The translations under genes were made by a program, and so were the position numbers. From the NCBI GenBank assembly GCA_903909905.1, contig CAIVXP010000182.1, positions 1-15,413 on the forward strand: a stretch of 15,413 nt of DNA, given 5' to 3'. The notes beneath the pieces were generated by a model. The model was not told where the DNA came from. It ran no database searches and saw only the letters and a program-made list of their open reading frames with translations. Below are positions 7,542 to 14,695 of the stretch, in pieces. This stretch comes from Akkermansiaceae bacterium (GTDB taxonomy: Bacteria > Verrucomicrobiota > Verrucomicrobiia > Verrucomicrobiales > Akkermansiaceae). Position 1 is the first letter of the stretch. The number at the start of each line of letters is the position of its first letter.

Positions 7542-9884
7542 ATGAACCAATCAATCGTCGCTGAATTTTTGCATTTCGCAAATTCACTGCTACGATGTCG
7601 GCGCGTGAACTACTCCCCCCGGTCACGTTGCATCGCATTTCTTGGTGACTATGTGCCCCGAATGTGCGGAATCGCAACATTTACTCATCATCTCTGCGAG
7701 GCGGTTGCCTCCCAATCATCATCGCCGGAATGCTCGGTGGTGGCGGTGAATGATCATCAAAACGCTTATCGCTATCCGTCACGAGTGCGAATTGAGATCG
7801 ATCAGCATAATCCGGAATCCTACGTGGCCGCAGCGCAGCGCCTGAATGAGCAAGGCGCCGACATTCTGTGCGTGCAGCATGAGTTCGGTATCTATGGAGG
7901 GCCGGCCGGATCCCATTTGCTGGAATTTCTCGATGCGGTGGAGATGCCCGTGGTGACAACGCTTCACACCGTATTGCCCGAGCCCGATGCGCACCAGCGG
8001 CGGGTGATGGATGCGATCATTGAGCGAAGCTCGCGGCTTGTCGTGATGGCGGACAAAGCGGCTGAGATTTTATCCGTCAATCACGGTGTGAAGGATCGGA
8101 TGATCGACATCGTACCGCATGGCATTCCTGATGTGCCATTTGGGACGAGCGATCCGTTCAAGGATGAGCTTGGATTGCAAGGGCGCTCGGTGCTTCTGAC
8201 CTACGGATTGCTTGGCCCGGGAAAAGGCATTGAACATGCGATCCGCGCCATGCCCGAAATCATCCGCAGGCATCCTGAGGTGCTTTACATCATTCTTGGT
8301 GCAACACATCCGAACCTGATCGAGAGCGAAGGAGAAGCGTATCGCGATGGTCTTGAGGACTTGGCATACGGACTTGGGGTGGCCGACCATTTGGCATTTG
8401 AAAACCGTTTTGTGACGGCGGATGAGTTGGCGCGCTTCATCGGTGCCACCGATGTGTATCTGACGCCGTACCTCAATGAAACGCAGGTCACTTCGGGCAC
8501 TTTGGCGCATGTGTTTGGGGCGGGTCGGGCGATTGTTTCGACACCGTACTGGCATGCGCGCGAACTGCTGGGTGAAGACCTTGGTGTGTTGGTGCCATTT
8601 CAAAATTCAAGCGCGATTGCCGATGGGGTGTGCGGTTTGCTGGATGAGCCCGAGCGTGCCGATCTGATGCGAAAAAGTGCCTATGAAAAAAGCCGTTCAA
8701 GCGTGTGGTCCGAAGTGGCGGCCCAGTACATGGAAATCTTCGATGAGGTGGCGGAACAAAAGTTGGTGGAAGCCAATGGTGCTGCGGATCTCGTGAAATT
8801 TGGATCGGCGTCGGAAAATTTTTCCGGCTTGAAGCTCGATCATTTGAAGCGTCTCACTGACGACACCGGGATTCTCCAGCATGCGATCTACAATGTGCCG
8901 AATTACCGCGAGGGATATTGCATCGATGACAACGCGCGTGCCTTCATTTTGTGCAATCGGATCGAGGCGTATTTTCCTGGTATGCGGATCCCGGAGATCG
9001 ACATGCTCGCGACTCGCTATCTCGCATTCATTGCGGCGGCACTCGATGAATCCACCGGGCGCTTTCGCAACTTCATGAATCACGAACGGCGTTGGCTCGA
9101 GCCCTTTGGCAGTGAGGATAGCCATGGTCGCGCGGTGTGGGCGGTTGGCATGGGGGCCTCGCAATCCGCCGACAGCGGCCGCCGCAAGCTTTCGGCGCAA
9201 TTGTTTGAAAACTCGATTTCGGCGGTGACCCAATTCACTTCGCCGCGGGCGTGGGCATTCGCATTATTGGGGATTCACGAGTACGAGCTGACGCGCAACA
9301 GCTCGCAAAAAGCCCGGGCGATTCGCGAGTTGCTCAACGAAAAATTGCTCAACCTTTGGAAACTGTGCTCGGAGCCCGATTGGCCGTGGTTTGAATCGCA
9401 TGTGACCTATGAAAACGCACGCATGTGCCAGGCCTTGATCGTGACTGGAGCGGCGATTCCCGATTCGAGGTCCTTGGAGATCGGGCTTTCGAGCTTGGCA
9501 TGGTTGTGTGACCAGCACCGGATGCATGACGGAAATTTCCAGCCGACCGGCACCAATGGATTTCATCATCGCGATGGCGAGCGGGCGGTTTTCGATCAGC
9601 AACCGGTTGAGGCGCAAGCGATGGTCTCCGCCTGCATTGAGGCATTTCGCGCGAGTGGTGAAAGGACTTGGTTGGATGAGGCCAGCCGTGCCTTCGATTG
9701 GTTTCTTGGCGCCAACGAACTTGGAATCCCGCTGCACGATGCCACATCCGGCGGTTGTCGCGACGGGCTGCACTGCGACCGAGCCAACGAAAACCAGGGT
9801 GCGGAATCCACTCTCGCGTTCCTGATCGCCGCTACTGAAATCACCGCGGCGAAACGGCCGCTTTCCCATATCCACGCATCCTAA
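7542..9884 (+). CDS. GT4 glycosyltransferase fused to C-terminal alpha-helical glycosidase-like domain
   Basis: A 780-residue two-domain protein. Residues about 29-405 are a GT-B fold, family GT4-type transferase: an N-terminal 'GDYVPRMCGIATFT' donor-domain start, 'VQHEFGIYGG', 'VPHGIPD', 'LTYGLLGPGKGIEHAIRAMP', and a nucleotide-sugar region 'VTSGTLAHVFGAGRAIVSTPYWHARELL' split by Glu340. Residues about 430-775 form an all-helical domain like the six-hairpin (alpha/alpha) toroids of glycoside hydrolases, with 'YCIDDNARAFIL', 'EDSHGRAVWA', 'FDQQPVEAQAM' and 'NQGAESTLAFL'. It probably moves a hexose, possibly mannose, onto an oligosaccharide; the substrate is not shown. The start may be the GTG at 7605 (residue 22), just before the conserved strand; the ATG at 7542 sits 3 bases after the previous stop. 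The gene is translationally coupled to the downstream GH130 gene, so the two products probably work together. Confidence 0.9.
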   Translation: MNQSIVAEFLHFANSLLRCRRVNYSPRSRCIAFLGDYVPRMCGIATFTHHLCEAVASQSSSPECSVVAVNDHQNAYRYPSRVRIEIDQHNPESYVAAAQRLNEQGADILCVQHEFGIYGGPAGSHLLEFLDAVEMPVVTTLHTVLPEPDAHQRRVMDAIIERSSRLVVMADKAAEILSVNHGVKDRMIDIVPHGIPDVPFGTSDPFKDELGLQGRSVLLTYGLLGPGKGIEHAIRAMPEIIRRHPEVLYIILGATHPNLIESEGEAYRDGLEDLAYGLGVADHLAFENRFVTADELARFIGATDVYLTPYLNETQVTSGTLAHVFGAGRAIVSTPYWHARELLGEDLGVLVPFQNSSAIADGVCGLLDEPERADLMRKSAYEKSRSSVWSEVAAQYMEIFDEVAEQKLVEANGAADLVKFGSASENFSGLKLDHLKRLTDDTGILQHAIYNVPNYREGYCIDDNARAFILCNRIEAYFPGMRIPEIDMLATRYLAFIAAALDESTGRFRNFMNHERRWLEPFGSEDSHGRAVWAVGMGASQSADSGRRKLSAQLFENSISAVTQFTSPRAWAFALLGIHEYELTRNSSQKARAIRELLNEKLLNLWKLCSEPDWPWFESHVTYENARMCQALIVTGAAIPDSRSLEIGLSSLAWLCDQHRMHDGNFQPTGTNGFHHRDGERAVFDQQPVEAQAMVSACIEAFRASGERTWLDEASRAFDWFLGANELGIPLHDATSGGCRDGLHCDRANENQGAESTLAFLIAATEITAAKRPLSHIHAS

Positions 9885-11401
9885 TGAAGCCCCTTATCCT
9901 GTGTCGCCACGACATCATTTTGCAGCCTGAGAGCTCGCGGGTGATCATTCGCCCGTTCATTCCGCTCGAGAAAACGCGCATCACCACCATCATTGGCCGC
10001 GCCTTGTTGCTGAGCGAGAAGGAGGTGGAGGCCGAGTTGAAAATGATCCGCGAGGAATTTCATGCCCGTCACTTCGATATCGAGGAGGTGATGTTGTATC
10101 ATTTCCAAATGGTCGAACGGCATGTGTTCACGCAGCGCAAGCTTTCGCAGGACCGCAAGCTGCTCATCGGCGCGATGTTTTCCGGCGAGTATGCCTTGGA
10201 ATCGGCGGCGCTCTTCAATCCCTCGATCGTGCCTCATCCGGATCAGAGCGATGTGCCGCCCAGGGCCTTGCGCTTTGTGATGAGCCTTCGCGCGACGGGC
10301 GAGGGGCATATTTCATCGATCGAATTCCGCTCGGGCATCATTGATGCCGAAGGGATGGTGAGGGTGGATGAGATTTCCAAGTGTCTTACCGTGCCGCATG
10401 TGCTGCGTGATCCGAGCTACAACAAGCGGCGCTTTCTCAACAAGCTTCATGAGATGGGTGCCGAGAGTGAAAATGCCTCGGCAGTGATGGATACGCTGCC
10501 GGACTTGTTCACGCTCACTGATCTCAAGCTCTCGATCGAATCGGTCAAGAAAGAGGCGAGATTCATTTCAATGGATCTTTTGCGCGCGATCGAGCGGATC
10601 AAGTGGCTTGCCGATTCCAACTATGAGCTGCAGTTTCCGCTAAGTCTGCTGATGAGCGAGCGGATCATCTTTCCGGTATCAGCCAACGAAAGCAACGGGA
10701 TCGAGGACGCGCGCTTCGTACGCTTCATTGAGGAGAATGGCAGCGTGATGTATTACGCGACTTACACCGCCTACAATGGTCGCTCGACTTTGCCGCAATT
10801 GATCGAGACCCACGATTTCCACCATTTCCGCATCCTCACATTGAGCGGCAATGGTGTGCAAAACAAAGGCATGGCATTTTTCCCGAGAAAAATTGGTGGT
10901 CAGTATCTGACGCTTTCGCGCCAGGATGATGAAAACCTTTTCCTTATCCGCTCATACGATCCGCATCATTGGGACAATCCCGAGTTGTTGATGCGTCCGT
11001 CGGAAATGTGGGAATCGGTGAAAATCGGCAACTGCGGATCACCGATTGAAACGGAGGCCGGATGGTTGGTGATCACGCATGGCGTTGGGCCGATGCGCAA
11101 ATACTGCATTGGCGCGGCGCTGCTTGATCTCAACGATCCGAGCAAGATCCTTGGGCGATTGAAGGAGCCCTTGATCATGCCGGATGGCAACGAGCGGGAA
11201 GGGTATGTTCCGAATGTCGTCTACAGCTGCGGATCCCTGGTGCACAACGGCATGCTGGTTTTGCCTTACGCGATGAGCGACAAGGCAACCGCTGTGGTAA
11301 GCATCCCGCTCGATCAGCTGTTGGAAAATCTGCTAGCGAGTGCGCCTTTAGCGCCTTTAGTGTTAGCAGCCGCAGCCTCCGCCGCCGCAACAACCGCTTG
11401 A
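9884..11401 (+). CDS. GH130 family protein (beta-mannoside phosphorylase/hydrolase type)
   Basis: A 505-residue protein of the GH130 five-bladed propeller family (older name: glycosidase, PH1107-related). Diagnostic stretches are 'FNPSIVPHPD' (about 111-120), 'GIEDARFV' with the candidate catalytic Asp275, 'HGVGPMRKYCIGAALLDLND' and 'EGYVPNVVYSCG'. Family members cleave or phosphorolyse beta-linked mannosides. Whether this one is a phosphorylase or a hydrolase depends on phosphate-binding residues that cannot be settled by eye. It is longer than the usual 330-350 residues because of an N-terminal extension of roughly 100 residues. The ATG overlaps the glycosyltransferase stop (TAATG at 9882-9886), a classic coupled arrangement. 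The last 22 residues (from LASAP) are an Ala-rich tail that lies antisense to the Cys/Gly tail of the convergent YlbF-family gene. Confidence 0.9.
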   Translation: MKPLILCRHDIILQPESSRVIIRPFIPLEKTRITTIIGRALLLSEKEVEAELKMIREEFHARHFDIEEVMLYHFQMVERHVFTQRKLSQDRKLLIGAMFSGEYALESAALFNPSIVPHPDQSDVPPRALRFVMSLRATGEGHISSIEFRSGIIDAEGMVRVDEISKCLTVPHVLRDPSYNKRRFLNKLHEMGAESENASAVMDTLPDLFTLTDLKLSIESVKKEARFISMDLLRAIERIKWLADSNYELQFPLSLLMSERIIFPVSANESNGIEDARFVRFIEENGSVMYYATYTAYNGRSTLPQLIETHDFHHFRILTLSGNGVQNKGMAFFPRKIGGQYLTLSRQDDENLFLIRSYDPHHWDNPELLMRPSEMWESVKIGNCGSPIETEAGWLVITHGVGPMRKYCIGAALLDLNDPSKILGRLKEPLIMPDGNEREGYVPNVVYSCGSLVHNGMLVLPYAMSDKATAVVSIPLDQLLENLLASAPLAPLVLAAAASAAATTA

Positions 11402-11782
11402 GGATTCTTCGAGGTCCTCGGCACTTGGCACGCGGCCGAGCTCAAGGGTCTTGCCGACATAACGGCCGATGATTTTCTGAAGTTGTTCGAGATCGCGTTG
11501 AGCTTCGATGAAGCTGGTGGCGATTTCGTTGGCGAAGAGTGCCTCGCGGGCGGACTCGAACTCGCGGATTTCCTGGGCGCCAAGCTCGATGCCGGCGTGT
11601 TGCTTGTGGTGAAGCTCCTCGCCGCGCTCGTGCACGCTCTGGTATTGGAGGCGTGCGGCATCGTCACTCAGGAAGCGTTCGACCTTGTCTTGCAGCTTCA
11701 GGTAGGTGGGGTCGCTGATGATCTGTGAGCAAAGCTCGCGGGTCTTCGAAATCAGGTCGGAGTCAAAGGAGGCAATGGACAT
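11363..11782 (-). CDS. YlbF/YmcA family protein with Cys-Gly C-terminal tail
   Basis: A 139-residue, mostly alpha-helical protein of the YlbF/YmcA (Com_YlbF) family: 'LISKTRELCSQIISDPTYLKL', 'FLSDDAARLQYQSVHERGEELH', 'AREALFANEIATSFIEAQRDL'. In Bacillus, YlbF, YmcA and YaaT form a complex that carries iron-sulfur clusters and affects RNA processing, competence and biofilm; that role need not hold here. The tail reads GCCGGGGCGC, with Cys131, 132, 137 and 139, a possible metal or cluster site. The ATG at 11782 is chosen because the protein then begins as homologs do; the longer frame to 11908 adds 42 junk-like residues. No Shine-Dalgarno is seen. Its 3' end overlaps the GH130 coding end by 39 bases (tail to tail), and its start is only 29 bases from the divergent kinase-like start. 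Confidence 0.88.
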   Translation of the reverse strand: MSIASFDSDLISKTRELCSQIISDPTYLKLQDKVERFLSDDAARLQYQSVHERGEELHHKQHAGIELGAQEIREFESAREALFANEIATSFIEAQRDLEQLQKIIGRYVGKTLELGRVPSAEDLEESSSGCCGGGGCGC

Positions 11783-11784
11783 GT

Positions 11785-11798
11785 GGTTTAGATAAACC
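11785..11798. promoter_or_regulatory. Perfect inverted repeat between divergent starts
   Basis: GGTTTA-GA-TAAACC is a 6-bp perfect dyad with a 2-base centre, lying between the divergent YlbF-family and kinase-like start codons (11782 and 11812). It could be an operator or part of a hairpin. If the kinase-like gene starts at the later ATG (11920), the promoter space is larger. Its role is unknown. Confidence 0.35.
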
Positions 11799-11811
11799 CG
11801 CGACGGGGGTG

Positions 11812-12336
11812 ATGGCAACGGCGATTTGCCGTAATATGCTGCGGGATTTGCGCTCGGAGCGCTTCCGGCGTGACAAAGTGCTCCGACGGGTCTTCGATTT
11901 TCACACATTCAAATCCCTCATGGCCATTGATCCAATCAAAGACGGCATTCGCTCCCAGGTGAGGATCGATTTCGGCGGCAATGTCCACAAGCGCCTGCGC
12001 GGGACTGATGCCGACAAGCGCTACGCGACCGAGGTCGAGGTGCTCAAAGTACTCGAGCAGCGTGGTTGTCCCTATGTGCCGCGCGTGTTGGAGGAGCACC
12101 CCGAAGAGCTGTATTTTGTTTCGACCAATTGCGGTAAACCGGCGACGCAAATTTCCAAAGAGAAGGCCGACAAGTTGTTCGCGAAACTTGAGGCCGAGTA
12201 TGGTGTGCGACACCTCGACGCCGAGCCCCGCAACATCACTTATTCCGATAAGCTCGGATGTTTTTGCATCATCGATTTCGAATTGGCGGAAATTTTGCCC
12301 AACCCAAACCCGCAAGCCCCGTGTCCGCCGCCCTGA
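11812..12336 (+). CDS. Minimal protein-kinase-like protein
   Basis: 174 residues from the ATG at 11812 (start uncertain; 11836 and 11920 are in frame). The kinase core shows a glycine-containing strand 'VRIDFGGNVHKRL' with the putative ATP lysine (Lys60), a helix-C glutamate (Glu74 in YATEVEVL), and a catalytic loop 'HLDAEPRN' (Asp136 and Asn141, the canonical spacing of five). A DFG-like 'DFE' follows (Asp155-Glu157). The protein stops about 17 residues after DFE with a Pro-rich tail, so the activation loop and lower C-lobe of ordinary kinases are missing. It recalls the small RIO/aminoglycoside-kinase-like folds found next to phosphatases. It overlaps the PP2C gene by 16 bases if that begins at the GTG 12321. 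The first 36 residues from 11812 are Arg-rich and less convincing; 'gggggtg' sits just before that ATG. Confidence 0.75.
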   Translation: MATAICRNMLRDLRSERFRRDKVLRRVFDFHTFKSLMAIDPIKDGIRSQVRIDFGGNVHKRLRGTDADKRYATEVEVLKVLEQRGCPYVPRVLEEHPEELYFVSTNCGKPATQISKEKADKLFAKLEAEYGVRHLDAEPRNITYSDKLGCFCIIDFELAEILPNPNPQAPCPPP

Positions 12337-13127
12337 CAGTCCAGTGGGCATCGCTCACTCACAGCGGTTCGCGCAAGGAGCGCAACGACGATTCGCTCAT
12401 CACCTTCGCATCAAGCCCGAAAGGTGCCGAGACCTTGCCGGCGCACGGCACGCGCTCGTTGGAAAATGATGACCTCGTGTTTGCTGTTTCCGACGGCATG
12501 GGTGGGGGAAATGCCGGCGATCTCGCGTCATCGCTTTTGCTCACGCGCATGGCGGAGACCATTCCCGAAACTTTCAAGATCGCGGCTGCCGGATTTTTTC
12601 CCGACCGTCTCGAGTACCTTCGCAAGGCGATCCAGTCGGTGCACGAGCAGATCAACCAAGCGGCCAACAACGATGAGACCCGCGGCATGTCGGCGACGCT
12701 GGCGCTGACATGGTTCACGCCGGAAAATCTCTATCTTGCGAATGTGGGCGATACGCGGATCTATCTTTCGCGGGCCGGCAAGCTCAGCCAGTTGAGCGTC
12801 GATCACACTGCGGCGTGGTCGAGCTGGAAGCGTGGGGTGATCGGCGAGATCGAGTTCCGCAATCATCCGCGGCGGTCGGCGCTTTACGAAGTGATCGGCG
12901 GGGGGCACGCGCAGGTTTGCCCGCATTTTGCGGCGGTGCCATTTGAGCCGGGTGACTGCCTGCTGATCTGCTCGGATGGGCTCATCGACGGGCTGTGGGA
13001 GCGCCACATCGCCGATGCCATGGCCTCGGGAAGGCCGGTTTGGGAGATCGTTGAAATTTTGGCCAAACGCGCGATCGACAATTCCGGGATCGACGATACA
13101 ACGCTGATTGTCGTCCGCGTCGCCTGA
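12321..13127 (+). CDS. PP2C-type serine/threonine protein phosphatase
   Basis: 268 residues from the GTG at 12321. The PPM/PP2C motifs are in order: 'RKERNDDSL' (about 18-26), 'VFAVSDGMGGGNAGDLAS' (Asp58 metal ligand), 'SATLALTWF...LYLANVGDTRIYL', 'PGDCLLICSDGLIDGL' (Asp219) and 'SGIDDTTLIVVRV' (Asp259; GxxDNxT appears here as DD). These are Mn/Mg-dependent phosphatases acting on Ser/Thr phosphoproteins. The frame can be read back to an ATG at 12258, but that stretch is the kinase-like gene in another frame and looks like shadow coding, so the GTG is preferred. The overlap with the kinase-like gene and their opposite activities suggest one regulatory module. No Shine-Dalgarno is seen. It lies upstream of glutamine synthetase, with its own stop 57 bases before the sigma-54 site. 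Confidence 0.9.
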   Translation: MSAALTVQWASLTHSGSRKERNDDSLITFASSPKGAETLPAHGTRSLENDDLVFAVSDGMGGGNAGDLASSLLLTRMAETIPETFKIAAAGFFPDRLEYLRKAIQSVHEQINQAANNDETRGMSATLALTWFTPENLYLANVGDTRIYLSRAGKLSQLSVDHTAAWSSWKRGVIGEIEFRNHPRRSALYEVIGGGHAQVCPHFAAVPFEPGDCLLICSDGLIDGLWERHIADAMASGRPVWEIVEILAKRAIDNSGIDDTTLIVVRVA

Positions 13128-13166
13128 GGCGGGGGGCAAAACCCGTAGGGAGAGGGCTTAATTTTC

Positions 13167-13187
13167 GCCAAATTTGAAAATTTTGGC
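13167..13187. promoter_or_regulatory. Imperfect inverted repeat overlapping the -24 element
   Basis: GCCAAA (13167-13172) and TTTGGC (13182-13187) form a dyad with an AT-rich centre whose right arm covers the -24 GG of the sigma-54 site. It could be an operator by which a repressor blocks the promoter, or just AT-rich chance. It does not match the NtrC consensus. Confidence 0.25.
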
Positions 13188-13199
13188 ATGATTTTTGCT
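13184..13199 (+). promoter_or_regulatory. Sigma-54 (RpoN) promoter of glutamine synthetase
   Basis: TGGCATG-N4-TTGCT matches the sigma-54 consensus TGGCAYR-N4-TTGCW. The invariant GG (13185-13186) and GC (13197-13198) are exactly 10 bases apart. Transcription should begin near 13210, giving a leader of about 65 bases before the glutamine synthetase ATG. A nitrogen-responsive enhancer-binding activator would be expected; no clear upstream activator site was seen by eye. Sigma-54 control of glutamine synthetase is well established in other bacteria. Confidence 0.75.
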
Positions 13200-13274
13200 T
13201 TTCTCAGTCGGCCTCGGGTCTAAAAATCCGGCGCCGCAACCCATTCACCCTAAACAACAACACACGACCATATT

Positions 13275-14294
13275 ATGGCCAAATACAAACTGGAATACAT
13301 CTGGCTCGACGGTTACACCCCCGTGCCGAACCTTCGCAGCAAAACCCAAATCAAGGACTTCGACAGCTTTCCCAAGCTCGATCAGCTTCCAATGTGGGGC
13401 TTTGACGGCAGCTCGACCCAACAGGCCGAGGGCCGCAGCTCCGACTGCATGCTCAAGCCGGTGGCGATTTATCCGGACACGACCCGTCGCAACGGCGCGC
13501 TGGTCATGTGCGAGGTCATGATGCCCGATGGCGTCACTCCACACCCGACAAACTCCCGTGCCACAATCCTTGACGATCCGGGTGCATGGTTCGGTTTCGA
13601 ACAGGAATATTTCCTCTATCAGGATGGTCGTCCGCTCGGTTTCCCTGCCGATGGATATCCTGCCCCGCAAGGCCCGTACTACACAGCTGTTGGCTACAAG
13701 AATGTCGGCGACATTGCGCGTCAGATCGTTGAGGAGCACCTCGACCTTTGCCTCGATGCCGGCATCAACCACGAAGGTATCAATGCCGAGGTGGCCAAGG
13801 GTCAGTGGGAATTCCAGATCTTCGGAAAAGGCTCCAAGAAGGCCGCCGACGAAGTTTGGGTTGCCCGTTATCTTCTCATCCGCCTTTGCGAAAAGTATGG
13901 CATCGACATCGAGTTCCATTGCAAGCCGATCCGCGGCGACTGGAACGGGTCGGGAATGCACGCCAACTTCTCGACCACCTACCTTCGTGAAAAGGGTGGT
14001 AAGGCTTACTTCGAAGCGCTCATGGCAGCCTTCGGCGAGCATTGCGAAGAGCACATCGCCGTTTATGGTCCCGACAACCACCTCCGCCTCACCGGCCTCC
14101 ACGAGACTCAGTCGATCGACAAGTTCTCGTATGGTGTCGCCGACCGCGGTGCATCGGTTCGCGTGCCTCACAGCTTCGTGAAGGACAACGCGTATCGCGG
14201 CTACCTCGAAGACCGTCGCCCGAACTCGCAAGGCGATCCGTATCAAATCGCTTCGCGCATCCTTAAGACGATCGCAACCGTTCCTGCTCCTTAA
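13275..14294 (+). CDS. glnII: Glutamine synthetase, eukaryote-like type II (GSII)
   Basis: 339 residues, the usual size of GSII. It makes glutamine from glutamate, ammonia and ATP in the cytoplasm, the main entry of nitrogen. The N-terminal beta-grasp domain contains 'WGFDGSSTQQA'. The catalytic domain shows 'WFGFEQEYFLY' (metal/glutamate site), 'INAEVAKGQWEFQI', 'WNGSGMHANFS', 'DNHLRLTGLHET' and the arginine-bearing 'YLEDRRPNSQGDPYQ'. GSII forms decamers and lacks the adenylylated tyrosine of the larger GSI, so control is expected mainly at transcription, fitting the sigma-54 promoter at 13184-13199. There is no Shine-Dalgarno before the ATG; the leader is A/C-rich. A long minus-strand open frame across this gene (13245-14315) is a shadow of codon bias. 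Confidence 0.97.
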   Translation: MAKYKLEYIWLDGYTPVPNLRSKTQIKDFDSFPKLDQLPMWGFDGSSTQQAEGRSSDCMLKPVAIYPDTTRRNGALVMCEVMMPDGVTPHPTNSRATILDDPGAWFGFEQEYFLYQDGRPLGFPADGYPAPQGPYYTAVGYKNVGDIARQIVEEHLDLCLDAGINHEGINAEVAKGQWEFQIFGKGSKKAADEVWVARYLLIRLCEKYGIDIEFHCKPIRGDWNGSGMHANFSTTYLREKGGKAYFEALMAAFGEHCEEHIAVYGPDNHLRLTGLHETQSIDKFSYGVADRGASVRVPHSFVKDNAYRGYLEDRRPNSQGDPYQIASRILKTIATVPAP

Positions 14295-14313
14295 TCGGAG
14301 CCTTACTAATCCC

Positions 14314-14347
14314 AAAGCCGCCTCCAGAAATGGGGGCGGCTTTTTTT
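14314..14347 (+). terminator. Intrinsic terminator of glutamine synthetase
   Basis: AAAGCCGCCTCC (14314-14325), loop AGAAAT, then GGGGGCGGCTTT (14332-14343) make a 12-bp stem with one G-T pair, running into a run of seven T (14341-14347). It lies 19 bases after the glutamine synthetase stop, so that gene is monocistronic. Confidence 0.92.
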
Positions 14348-14465
14348 GTGGGGGTGATGGGGTATCGCGGCGCCGATACTTTCAGAATTTTGAACCGCGA
14401 ATGAACTGGCATAGACGCGAATTGGGGAGGAGACATGGGAGATTGGATATTGGGGTGGGGAGATG

Positions 14466-14500
14466 AACATCGAACATCCAACATTGAACATCGAACATTG
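14466..14500. repeat. Heptamer array 1 (AACATYS x5)
   Basis: Five abutting 7-bp units: AACATCG, AACATCC, AACATTG, AACATCG, AACATTG. On the other strand these read TTCGATG-like, resembling the TTCGACC units of array 2. They recall the short tandemly repeated repetitive (STRR) heptamers known from cyanobacteria. Confidence 0.85.
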
Positions 14501-14538
14501 AAGTGGAAGAGGGTGAAGAAGCGGCTTCCTCAAGGAGC

Positions 14539-14555
14539 GTGGGCATCCTGCCCAC
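14539..14555. repeat. Hairpin GTGGGC-ATCCT-GCCCAC
   Basis: Perfect 6-bp stem with a 5-base loop ATCCT. No T-run follows, so it is not an intrinsic terminator. It shares the GC-ATCYT-GC core with the hairpin at 14668. Confidence 0.75.
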
Positions 14556-14667
14556 ATCTTCGATCCCCCGGTAGGGCGACGCGGCCTCGCAGCGCCGACT
14601 CTTTTGGAAAAGACATGAGAAATTGAAAATTGGTTAAGAGAAAAAAAGAAGTCACTTCTTCATGTAG

Positions 14668-14686
14668 CTGGAGCATCTTGCTCCAG
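14668..14686. repeat. Hairpin CTGGAGC-ATCTT-GCTCCAG
   Basis: Perfect 7-bp stem with loop ATCTT. It has the same loop type (ATCYT closed by GC) as the hairpin at 14539, but a different outer stem whose two arms have changed together. Confidence 0.8.
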
Positions 14687-14695
14687 GCCGTCCAA

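Larger units (their letters stand above)
14431..14579. repeat. Composite repeat module, copy 1
   Basis: Contains, in order, the 'AGACATGGGAGATTGG' segment (14431-14453 overall), the CAAGGAGCGT decamer (14531-14540) and the CCGGTAGGGCGA dodecamer (14568-14579). The same three elements recur in the same order at 14611-14794. Confidence 0.6.

Noticed and set aside
11725..11811. Upstream extension of the kinase-like gene
   Set aside because: It overlaps the YlbF-family gene start and reads as Ser/Arg-rich shadow sequence.
11783..11908. Upstream extension of the YlbF-family gene on the minus strand
   Set aside because: The added 42 residues are Pro/Ala-rich, run into the kinase-like gene, and the family begins at the ATG at 11782.
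12258..12320. Upstream ATG extension of the PP2C gene
   Set aside because: The extra 21 residues lie within the kinase-like gene in another frame, and homologous PP2C sequence begins only after them.
13245..14315. 356-residue open frame on the minus strand opposite glutamine synthetase
   Set aside because: It mirrors a certain gene over its full length; the open frame follows from the strong GC-biased codon use, and its sequence shows no domain.
14435..14626. Small ORFs in the repeat tract, including 14630-14950
   Set aside because: They translate the heptamers and hairpins into repetitive low-complexity peptides and have no coding signature.
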